Shown here: positions 25,390 to 32,914 of the stretch, in pieces | How the letters are laid out: every line of letters starts with the position of its first letter | How positions within the stretch are numbered: position 1 is the first letter of the stretch | DNA from: Salinivirgaceae bacterium | Lineage (GTDB): Bacteria > Bacteroidota > Bacteroidia > Bacteroidales > SZUA-534 | DNA: 38,021 nt | Direction: 5' to 3' | NCBI GenBank assembly: GCA_016342715.1 | Contig: JAEINW010000021.1 | Span: 1-38,021 of the forward strand | Program-made: the position numbers and the translations under genes | Notes under the pieces: generated by a model | Databases searched by the model: none | What the model was told of the DNA's origin: nothing | Seen by the model: the letters and a program-made list of their open reading frames with translations, nothing else

Positions 25390-28300
25390 TTATTCTCTTC
25401 GTAACGATTCAATTAAATTATCTTCCGTTGATAGAGCTGTAATAGCAATCCAGAAAATTCCATTTAATAAAATAGCTCCTATTAAAAGACTAATAAAAGC
25501 AATAGGAATTGAAAAAGAAGGTGAAATAATAGAAGGAATTATTCCCACAAAAGCAGAAATCACACCCACTGCCAAGCCAATTAATAATAAAATTAAGTGC
25601 TCTTTGAAAATCAAAACAAAGAGCTGTTTTTTCTTAATACCAATAGCGGTTAATAAGGCTAATTCGTGTTTTCGTTCCATTTTGTTTCTTAGTAGGACAA
25701 TTCCAAAACCTATGGTTCCAATAATAACACCCAATCCACCCAATAGCATAAATACATTTAAATAAGTATTTGTAACAGAATTAAAGTTGTCTAATCTCTG
25801 GGTAGTTAATTCATAATCAACGCCATAGTCTTGAAAATAAAAATTTAACAATTCCACGATGCCTGAAATATTATCCTTATTGCCATCAATAAGCATTATT
25901 TTTGACCCTGCTGCATTTGGAAAATGTTGTTTGAAATATTTATCGGCAATTAATACATTTCCCTGAAAAATAGAACTATTCAACCCTCCTGCAATTAGCA
26001 AATTCAAGTTTTCACCAAACTCATCTTTGTAAATCAGCGTATCACCAACTTTTTTCATTAAACCCCAGGTAATAACTGTTTGATCCACGTAGGCTGGAAT
26101 AGTATTTTCATTATATTTCTTATCTAATTCCAACCAAGGATTTTTTTCATCAATGTCATCCAATAAATTGGCAAAGGAGAAAGCCTGACTACTAGAAAAA
26201 GCTTCTGGTTTTATAGCCAAAATTTGTGGCTGTTGTACCTGATTCAAATTTAAGCAACTGGCATCATCCCCAGCTAAAGTTAACATTTGAATAAATTCGA
26301 TGGAGTCCAAAATAGCTTCATCATCCATATTGAATATTTCTTGCCCCGATTTTGAGTTTAAATCATTAACAATGGGCAAACTATTCTCAACCCAATATAA
26401 AAATCCGCCAGTACCAGACTGCCTGTTTTCATAAGCATTGTAGAAAGTTTTTCGATTAGCCCCGGTAATAATCACACTAAATGTACCCAAAGCAAGCAAG
26501 GCAATTGTCATTAAGGATCGAGCACGTTGACGGCTTAAATTTTTCAAAGCCAATTTAGTTACTGTTAATGAAGAGCTTGAAAAATTAAGCAACTGTTTCT
26601 TAAGGAACAACGCCACAAAAGAAATTAATGCAAAAAGAATAATTCCTCCCGCTGATAAAAACAACGCTGCATTTTGAATTTGATTTGTAGCTATTGAATA
26701 AACAACTATAAAAAAACCAATTATTAAAAATGTAAATGCACTAATTCTATTTCTTCTTAAATGCAAATTGTCAGTATGAATCAGTTTAACCGACTTGGTA
26801 ATGGTTTGCCGAACCTGTTTGCGAATCACAAAAAATATAGAAATAAAAGCAATAAAAACACCACTAACATAGCCAATTATCAAAGTTTTAGGTAAAACTA
26901 AAATTTCCAAGGCATTGGTTCTAACTGCATCGTGCCAAACGGAATTCAAACCTTTAATTAGGGCTCCATTATAAAAAACACCCAAATCAACACCAATTAA
27001 TCCGCCAATTATTATGGTAAACAATGATTCCAATAAAAATAAACGGATAATTTTATTTGGTTTAAAACCAAGTGCTGAAAGCACTCCAATTTCTGACTTA
27101 CGCGAAATAATATTTAATACATAAAGTAAGATAAGCAGTAAAACACCTGCAGCTATTACAAAAAAGCTTAAACTCAAAAACAGCTCGCCAAAGTCAACCG
27201 AATTTACAGTTGCCTGAGTTCCCGATTCTTTTACATTTACAAAATGCAATCCAATGGTTTTTGGCTTTATTAATTTTGATAAATCTTTTGAAAAGTTACT
27301 TTGATCGATTTCATTTTTTACAATTCGAAGTGCGGTAGTTTCCCCAAAGAGATTTCCCCACATTTGTTGAGCCGATTCCAAACTTACCAAAGCTTTTGGA
27401 GTAGCATTGTAAGCATCCCAAAAAGCTTCATCCTTATCCCGAATTTTATCTAAATCAATAGGCACGCCCGTATCCCATTCACTGCAACTCTCCGCATCAT
27501 TAAAACCTGGAAAGTTGGGTGTTAATTCTTTTATAAATAATCCGCTTTGATTTTTTTGTATAGACTTTAGGATGAAAGATTTCGACCTTGCTTCTAACTT
27601 GCGAAAAGCTCCAATCACATAATAATTTAAGCTTACCGAATCTCCAATTGCAACTTCCAAATCATTGGCACACCAATCATTTAAAATAATTTCATCTGAT
27701 TTTAGATCCGATGACAACAAATCTTTTGAAACCCCGGCAGTAAAAGAATAGGGTGTGGAATTTTTATTAGTTGAAATAGAGTTTACCAAATAAGTTAAAA
27801 CTCCTTGGGTAGAGAAATTTGCATTAATAGCATCAGAAAATACCTCATCAATAAATATGCGGTCAGAAGTTATTTCTATAGATTTGGAATTACTTATATT
27901 ATCTACCTTTAAACTAGCGTCTTCAGGTGTCCAAAGCTTTTCAAAGCTTTCGTCAATTAATTTTTCAGAATAATTATTTTCTTTATCAGTTATTAAAACC
28001 GTATTTATTTTATTAGTGAGTGCTAATTTTTCCCACAACAGCGATTTTTGAATCCATATATTGAATGGAGCCTTTTGATCAGATTTTAAGCTAAATCGAC
28101 CAAACTGTTCATCGCTCAAAATATTTTTTACGGTAAGCCGAAATGCTACTGTTGGAGTTTTTTCCTGAGCAAAAGGAGCATTTACAGGAATAACATCTAA
28201 TTGTTCAACACGCAATAAAACTTCATCTCCAATTGATAATTTAAGCCTGTTGGCTGCATTTTCATTTATCAATACTTCATCATTTGCAAAAACAGGGAAT

Positions 28301-28665
28301 TCACTATCAGTCATTTGTGAAAAAGCGACGTCAACACCCAACACCTGAATATTATTTAAGCGGGTTTCAGCCTCATTATTAATGGCAATTCCATTTAGTT
28401 TTAACAAGCCTGCAACAGGACAATCTAATTCTTCCTGAAGGTTTTTTGCCAGTGTATTGCTAACCAAGCGATCGCCAGTTTCTAAAGCATAAACAACATT
28501 GGCCAAGCGCTTTCCAACTAGTTGCTGTAAGCTGTATTTTACTGAATCGCCGACAATTAATGCACCCGTTAAAATAGCAGTGCTAATAATGGTTCCAATT
28601 AAAATGGCAGCATGTTTATTCTTGTAATATTTGAGGCTTTTGAGAATATATTTGAGTGTTGTCAT
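25390..28665 (-). CDS. FtsX-family ABC transporter permease (LolC/E-MacB type, double FtsX domain)
   Basis: 1091-aa integral membrane subunit of a type VII ABC system. N-terminal transmembrane helix at ~18-40 ('AILIGTIISTAILTGALIV'), a large periplasmic MacB-type core (~45-480), a first FtsX block of three helices (~490-630), two middle hydrophobic helices and an amphipathic 'LALKNLSRQRARSLMTIALL' segment (~700-735), a second periplasmic domain, and a last FtsX block (~955-1085). About ten helices in all, which is the long single-chain form rather than separate LolC and LolE. It likely works in mechanotransmission or lipoprotein/lipid export with the ATPase encoded upstream. A 178-bp gap containing inverted 25-bp-period repeats separates the two genes. 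Confidence 0.88.
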   Translation of the reverse strand: MTTLKYILKSLKYYKNKHAAILIGTIISTAILTGALIVGDSVKYSLQQLVGKRLANVVYALETGDRLVSNTLAKNLQEELDCPVAGLLKLNGIAINNEAETRLNNIQVLGVDVAFSQMTDSEFPVFANDEVLINENAANRLKLSIGDEVLLRVEQLDVIPVNAPFAQEKTPTVAFRLTVKNILSDEQFGRFSLKSDQKAPFNIWIQKSLLWEKLALTNKINTVLITDKENNYSEKLIDESFEKLWTPEDASLKVDNISNSKSIEITSDRIFIDEVFSDAINANFSTQGVLTYLVNSISTNKNSTPYSFTAGVSKDLLSSDLKSDEIILNDWCANDLEVAIGDSVSLNYYVIGAFRKLEARSKSFILKSIQKNQSGLFIKELTPNFPGFNDAESCSEWDTGVPIDLDKIRDKDEAFWDAYNATPKALVSLESAQQMWGNLFGETTALRIVKNEIDQSNFSKDLSKLIKPKTIGLHFVNVKESGTQATVNSVDFGELFLSLSFFVIAAGVLLLILLYVLNIISRKSEIGVLSALGFKPNKIIRLFLLESLFTIIIGGLIGVDLGVFYNGALIKGLNSVWHDAVRTNALEILVLPKTLIIGYVSGVFIAFISIFFVIRKQVRQTITKSVKLIHTDNLHLRRNRISAFTFLIIGFFIVVYSIATNQIQNAALFLSAGGIILFALISFVALFLKKQLLNFSSSSLTVTKLALKNLSRQRARSLMTIALLALGTFSVIITGANRKTFYNAYENRQSGTGGFLYWVENSLPIVNDLNSKSGQEIFNMDDEAILDSIEFIQMLTLAGDDASCLNLNQVQQPQILAIKPEAFSSSQAFSFANLLDDIDEKNPWLELDKKYNENTIPAYVDQTVITWGLMKKVGDTLIYKDEFGENLNLLIAGGLNSSIFQGNVLIADKYFKQHFPNAAGSKIMLIDGNKDNISGIVELLNFYFQDYGVDYELTTQRLDNFNSVTNTYLNVFMLLGGLGVIIGTIGFGIVLLRNKMERKHELALLTAIGIKKKQLFVLIFKEHLILLLIGLAVGVISAFVGIIPSIISPSFSIPIAFISLLIGAILLNGIFWIAITALSTEDNLIESLRRE

Positions 28666-28683
28666 ATTTTTGTTTTTATTCCT

Positions 28684-28835
28684 CGCTAAGAACGTGAAGT
28701 ATTTTTTACGCTAAGAACGTGAAGGTGTTTCCTATATTTTTTTTTATTTAAAGTCAATATTAGTATTCAAATTATCAAAATTTAATCCTTTCTACTTTGC
28801 GCTCTTTGCGTTTTTTACTCTTCGCGATCTTTGCG
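28684..28835. repeat. Two pairs of 16-bp repeats in inverted arrangement (25-bp period)
   Basis: CGCTAAGAACGTGAAG occurs at 28684-28699 and 28709-28724. Inverted counterparts CTTTGCGCTCTTTGCG (28795-28810) and CTTCGCGATCTTTGCG (28820-28835) follow. Each pair has a 25-bp period with a 9-nt T-rich spacer. The consensus is CTTnnCGnTCTTnGCG. It lies between the ABC ATPase and permease genes, with the right pair 8 bp from the ATPase stop codon. Confidence 0.75.
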
Positions 28836-28843
28836 TGGATTTT

Positions 28844-29527
28844 TTACGATATTTTATTCAATTGTCCGTTAACCAACCTATATGAATCTTTCATTTTTGC
28901 AGCTAGTTCCAAGGAATGTGTTACCATAACTACCGCTATATTCTTTTCAATATTAATTTTAGTTAATAAATCAACCATATTTATGGCTGATTTTTCATCC
29001 AACGAGCCCGTGGGTTCATCAGCTAAAATTACTTCTGGTTCATTTATTAGTGCTCGAACAACTGCTGTGCGTTGGCATTCGCCTACAGATAATTGACCTG
29101 GCAACTGTTTAATTTTATCAGTCAGACCTACTAATTCCAATAATTCCATGGCTCGTTTTGCTGCTCCTTCTTTTTTTTGTTTGTCTTTTTCAACCATTGT
29201 TGGGATCAAAACATTCTCCAGCAAACTTAGCTGCGGAAGCAAAAGATGCTGCTGAAATACAAAGCCAATATGTTGATTTCGAATATCAGCTAATTGATTT
29301 TTGCTTAGTTCGCCAATATTCTGATCATTAAAAAAAACATTCCCAGAAGTGGGTTTATCCAGCGATCCCATAATATTTAGCATCGTACTTTTCCCCGAAC
29401 CTGAAGGCCCTACAATCGAAATAGAATCTCCTTTAGAAACAGTAAAGTTTACATCATTCAATACTTCTCTTAAAATTTCATTGGAAGCATTTTGGTAATT
29501 TTTGGTAATATTTTCGAGTTTTAACAT
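28844..29527 (-). CDS. ABC transporter ATP-binding protein (LolD/MacB family)
   Basis: 227-aa nucleotide-binding subunit. Walker A 'GPSGSGKSTMLNIMGSLD' (~40-57), Q-loop 'HIGFVFQQHLLLPQLS' (~88), signature 'LSVGECQRTAVVRAL' (~145), Walker B 'EVILADEPTGSLD' (~160) and switch His in 'VVMVTHSLELA' (~200). The signature reads LSVGE rather than LSGGE, a substitution that occurs in this subfamily and should not abolish activity. It powers the FtsX-type permease encoded next on the same strand. Cytosolic, membrane-associated. Confidence 0.93.
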   Translation of the reverse strand: MLKLENITKNYQNASNEILREVLNDVNFTVSKGDSISIVGPSGSGKSTMLNIMGSLDKPTSGNVFFNDQNIGELSKNQLADIRNQHIGFVFQQHLLLPQLSLLENVLIPTMVEKDKQKKEGAAKRAMELLELVGLTDKIKQLPGQLSVGECQRTAVVRALINEPEVILADEPTGSLDEKSAINMVDLLTKINIEKNIAVVMVTHSLELAAKMKDSYRLVNGQLNKIS

Positions 29528-29615
29528 AGTTTAAAAGTATCAAGAATTTAAGTATTTTAAAAAACAAACACTAACACCGATGATCTCTAGTAGTCAGTTT
29601 TCTAATTATTATGAC

Positions 29616-29665
29616 ATTCATCGGATGACTAACTCATTAATAGTCAATAAAGTCATCCGATGAAT
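29616..29665. repeat. Perfect 15-bp inverted repeat with 20-nt loop
   Basis: ATTCATCGGATGACT (29616-29630) and AGTCATCCGATGAAT (29651-29665) are exact reverse complements, 50 bp past the stop codon of the glycosyltransferase gene (29717, minus strand). There is no T run, so it is not a textbook terminator; it may be a bidirectional one, a protein site or a small palindromic mobile remnant. Confidence 0.7.
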
Positions 29666-29716
29666 AATGCTACGGTATATAATGAACGTTCTACTAGAAA
29701 TGCAGATTTTATAGTC

Positions 29717-31033
29717 CTATTTAATTTTATTTCTTCGTTCTCCATCCTCCATTGCGGTTTCATAGCCTTTTATCATTTTTTGAATAAGCTGTTTCATATT
29801 GAATTTTTCCTCCACCGATTTTCGTCCGGCACTTGCCATTTCAATAATTCTTTTTTTATTAGATAATACTTCGTGCAACTTTTCAGCTAGAGCTTCTGAT
29901 GTATTTGGTTCAAAGATAACTCCGCCTTTTGTTGCCTCAACAATTTCAGGGAAAGCACCCAATTTTGGTTGAACTGTTGGTGTTCCTGAGGCCAAGGCTT
30001 CCAATTGATATAAACCAAAAGCCTCACCATTCAATACTGGAACAGTTAACAAAGTCAAGGAACTTAAAAATTCTTTCTTCTTATCTCCTTCGTAGGCATT
30101 TACAAATTCAACATCTTCTCTAATATTGTTTCGTTGTAATTTGCGTTTTTGCTTTTTTATAAAACGTACATCATCGCCTGTATAACCACCCGTAACTTTT
30201 AGTTTAACATTTTTATGCTCAGGGTTTTGCTTTAATTTGATAAAGGCATCAATAACAATTTCAAATCCGTTTTCTTCGTTTAATCGCGATAAATAACCAA
30301 TGGTTGGATGCTCAACATCTGGCTCTTTAAAGGTATATAATTCGGGTTCAACTCCTACATAAATAATCTGCATTTTTTCATCAGGAATTTGCATTTTAAG
30401 CTGCATTAACTTGCCAAAATATTCGCTTACCGCAACAAATCCATCCACGTCTTTAGCTTTTTCGCTCATTAAATTCCAGACCTTATCCACATAATTAGGA
30501 TGCATGGCGTCAATCCAAACATCTTCATCTTGAAGCGAACATATTACAGCACAACCCACATCCTCCTTAATTTTCTTTGCTAAACCCAATAACAATGCAT
30601 TGGATAAGTGAATTACATCAGGTTTTGCATGATTTTTCAAATAGTCTATTAATTGTTCTAATTCTTCTTTTTGATATCCATCATGGCCATCAAGCATCGA
30701 AATTGTCATTTCTTCCAATCCTTCAGCACGTGTAGAACCTGCTTTTTTTGCAGCATATCTTAAAAAGACATCTGCATTAAAAAACTTCTCCAACCAAAGT
30801 GGCATTCCACGAAAAATCTTGTAATTCTGTTTTAAATAGATGCTAATGGCTCCGTAAAAAATTGGAGTTCCCTCTTCCCTATCCACATGATCCATAGAAA
30901 GTGGCAAATAAATTGGGAGCGTATGTGCCTCATGACCATATTCTTTCAAGGCACTCACATAACCACTATCGCGCAAGCAATTTCCACAATAAAATGTACC
31001 TCCAAATCCGGGAACTATGTTTATGATGTTCAT
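29717..31033 (-). CDS. Glycosyltransferase family 4 protein
   Basis: 438-aa GT-B fold glycosyltransferase. The N-terminal domain starts 'MNIINIVPGFGGTFYCGNCL' with the Gly-rich acceptor-side loop; 'DVIHLSNALLLGLAKKIKED' and 'GFVAVSEYFGKLMQLKMQIP' follow. The GT4 C-terminal domain has 'IGYLSRLNEENGFEIVIDAF', 'KLKVTGGYTGDD' and the EX7E-type nucleotide-sugar motif 'GEAFGLYQLEALASGTPTVQ'. Retaining enzyme; sugar donor and acceptor are unknown. No signal peptide or transmembrane helix, so it acts on the cytosolic face, probably in polysaccharide, glycolipid or storage-glucan synthesis. It stands among unrelated genes, with CAGT-type repeats upstream and an inverted repeat downstream. Confidence 0.88.
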   Translation of the reverse strand: MNIINIVPGFGGTFYCGNCLRDSGYVSALKEYGHEAHTLPIYLPLSMDHVDREEGTPIFYGAISIYLKQNYKIFRGMPLWLEKFFNADVFLRYAAKKAGSTRAEGLEEMTISMLDGHDGYQKEELEQLIDYLKNHAKPDVIHLSNALLLGLAKKIKEDVGCAVICSLQDEDVWIDAMHPNYVDKVWNLMSEKAKDVDGFVAVSEYFGKLMQLKMQIPDEKMQIIYVGVEPELYTFKEPDVEHPTIGYLSRLNEENGFEIVIDAFIKLKQNPEHKNVKLKVTGGYTGDDVRFIKKQKRKLQRNNIREDVEFVNAYEGDKKKEFLSSLTLLTVPVLNGEAFGLYQLEALASGTPTVQPKLGAFPEIVEATKGGVIFEPNTSEALAEKLHEVLSNKKRIIEMASAGRKSVEEKFNMKQLIQKMIKGYETAMEDGERRNKIK

Positions 31034-31091
31034 GTTTTTCTGTTTAACTATATACCAATATTATTAATTCTCCTTCATATTATAAAAGTCA

Positions 31092-31117
31092 TCAGTCTCC
31101 AGTTCTCAGTCTTCAGT
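31092..31117. repeat. Short CAGT-type repeat
   Basis: TCAGTCTCCAGTTCTCAGTCTTCAGT-type units in the same orientation as those at 23797-23877, placed just after the stop codon of the four-helix-bundle gene. A more degenerate stretch of the same kind (31507-31543, with CTGAATACTGCTTACTGAC) lies on the other side of that gene, so the gene is bracketed by the repeats. Confidence 0.55.
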
Positions 31118-31119
31118 AA

Positions 31120-31485
31120 TTAAGAAAACTTATCTGGATTATTTATCATAAAGTTGATTAACTTACCTATTTCTTCTGATTTCTCAATAAATAAATCGTA
31201 TTGTTCTTTATCAATGTATTTAAGACTCAATGCAAAATCTAACCATACTTGTGTTTCTGTATTCTCTGCATCACTATCGGTTAATTTACTAATAAAATGC
31301 TTTGGATACCTTCTTTTACGATATGCTTCGCCAATATTGGCGCAAACCGAACGTGACGATCTTCTAATTTGATCTGTTAATGAATAAGTTTCTTCCTTAG
31401 GAAATTTTAAAGAAATCTTATGAATATCCAATGCCAGTTCAAATGCCTTTTTATATGCCAATAAATCTCTAAAACTTTTACTCAT
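31120..31485 (-). CDS. Four-helix bundle protein (23S rRNA-intervening-sequence type)
   Basis: 121-aa protein of the S23/IVP family: 'FRDLLAYKKAFELALDIHKI' opening, 'FPKEETYSLTDQIRRSSRSV' and 'NIGEAYRKRRYPKHFISKL' in the middle, and 'WLDFALSLKYIDKEQYDLF' near the end. The family was first found inside intervening sequences of 23S rRNA genes, but stand-alone copies are common in Bacteroidota. No rRNA sequence occurs in this window. It is thought to form a pentameric helical bundle; biochemical role unknown. Flanked on both sides by CAGT-type repeats, which fits a small mobile or hitchhiking gene. Confidence 0.88.
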   Translation of the reverse strand: MSKSFRDLLAYKKAFELALDIHKISLKFPKEETYSLTDQIRRSSRSVCANIGEAYRKRRYPKHFISKLTDSDAENTETQVWLDFALSLKYIDKEQYDLFIEKSEEIGKLINFMINNPDKFS

Positions 31486-31533
31486 TATTTTTCAATTTAT
31501 TATCAATACTGTTCGCTGCCAACTGAATACTGC

Positions 31534-32661
31534 TTACTGACTACCAAAACAATAGACTCTTCCATCCTGAGCTCCAATTATAATTCTATCTTTTACTACA
31601 GCAGGTGAACTAAAAATAGGACTTCCAACTTCGTAGTCCCAAACTTTTTTACCAGTTTCAATATCCAGTATATAAATTCTACCATCACCTGATGTAATTA
31701 CTACTCTATCATTTGCTATAACAGGAGAACTATCAACTTTTCCTAATGTTTTAAATTTCCATGCAAGAGCTCCAGATAATCTATCAAAACAATAAACTGT
31801 TTTATTTTGCGAACCAATGATTGTATATTTATCAGAAACCGCAGGTGATCCAATAATTGAACTGGCTGTTTGTTTCCAAACTATTTGCTTGGTTTTGATA
31901 TTTGCACAATAAAAAATGCCATCGTAATTTCCAAAATAAGCTTTATTGTCTTTCAATGCGGCCGATGATGCAATGTAGGTGCCAATATCAATGGTATCTT
32001 TTAATTGGCCTGTTTTAGGGTTTAGTACGTATAAAAAACCATCGCAACCACCAAAAACAGTCATATTATTTAAGATGGAAGGCGCTCCGTTTATATAATT
32101 GTCTGCTTCATATTTCCAAATTACTTTACCTGTTTTAGCATTCACACAATGTAAAAAGAAATCATAGCTGCCCGTTAAAATATACTTCTCATTGTTTTCT
32201 CCCAATACCCAATTAGACGATCCTGAAATTTGGCCATCAGTAACATATCGCCAAACTTCTTTTCCAGTATCTTTATTCAAAGCAAACAAGACGCCTTCTA
32301 GCGATCCAAAAACCACCAAGTCATCTATTATTAATGGCGTTGCCTCAATGGAAGTTTCTGCATTAAATTTCCAATTCAGTGCACCATCTTTTGAAATGGA
32401 ATATAAATATCCGTCATTGGAGCCAATGAATATATTTCCATCGCATAGGGTTGCTGATGATTTTATGATATCTGTAGTTTTAAAACTCCAAAGAAGTTTA
32501 TAAGGTTCTTTAATGGTCACATTTGCATTCCCGGTTAGTGCCTGATTCCCCTGAAAGGATGTCCAGCAGTTTTTGGTTTGTGATGAAGAAACCAGACTTC
32601 CAATAACAAATGCAAATAATAGCAAAGTGTGTTTAATTATCATTTTTACATTTCGTTTCAT
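31534..32661 (-). CDS. Exported PQQ-like beta-propeller repeat protein
   Basis: 375-aa protein with a signal peptide (hydrophobic ~9-25, ending SLVSSSQ) and seven to eight WD/PQQ-type blades. Each blade has the pattern 'G.iy..n..tG...W.f' (for example 'LFALNKDTGKEVWRYVTDGQ' and 'RIYILDIETGKKVWDYEVGS'). It is related to BamB-like and quinoprotein beta-propellers, but no quinone-binding catalytic residues or attached enzyme domain can be recognised, so it is probably a structural or binding propeller. An alternative ATG at 32643 would shorten the signal peptide by six residues. Next on the strand comes the four-helix-bundle gene, 48 bp away. Confidence 0.87.
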   Translation of the reverse strand: MKRNVKMIIKHTLLLFAFVIGSLVSSSQTKNCWTSFQGNQALTGNANVTIKEPYKLLWSFKTTDIIKSSATLCDGNIFIGSNDGYLYSISKDGALNWKFNAETSIEATPLIIDDLVVFGSLEGVLFALNKDTGKEVWRYVTDGQISGSSNWVLGENNEKYILTGSYDFFLHCVNAKTGKVIWKYEADNYINGAPSILNNMTVFGGCDGFLYVLNPKTGQLKDTIDIGTYIASSAALKDNKAYFGNYDGIFYCANIKTKQIVWKQTASSIIGSPAVSDKYTIIGSQNKTVYCFDRLSGALAWKFKTLGKVDSSPVIANDRVVITSGDGRIYILDIETGKKVWDYEVGSPIFSSPAVVKDRIIIGAQDGRVYCFGSQ

Positions 32662-32719
32662 GATATATTCATTTTTTTAGTATCATTTCTACTTGAAACG
32701 ATTTCTGTTTTGTTAGTTT

Positions 32720-32866
32720 CTTGGGGCCTTGCCCCAAGTTGAAATATTTAAGCCTTTCAGGCTACTCCTAATTTATTCTTAGAAAACACCCTTTTACCTT
32801 CCAGCTGTCCTTATCCCTAGAGTAAGATCTAACCCGCTTTTAGCGACAGGCTTCCCCTTTAGGGGA
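32720..32866. repeat. Hairpin array A (modular palindromes, rearranged order)
   Basis: The 253-bp gap between the FAD/Fe-S gene and the propeller gene contains CTTGGGG-CCTTG-CCCCAAG (32720-32738), AGCC-TTTCA-GGCT (32751-32763), CGCT-TTT-AGCG (32835-32845) and TCCCCT-TT-AGGGGA (32853-32866). The first two are the same modules as in arrays B-D but closer together and in different order; the other two are unique to this array. Confidence 0.7.
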
Positions 32867-32914
32867 TAGAGAGGTGAGCGCTGAAAAGGTCAATTTTAAA
32901 TCGTTTTCTAATAG

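Noticed and set aside
31120-31485. Presence of a 23S rRNA intervening sequence
   Set aside because: The four-helix-bundle protein is of that family, but no rRNA sequence flanks it.
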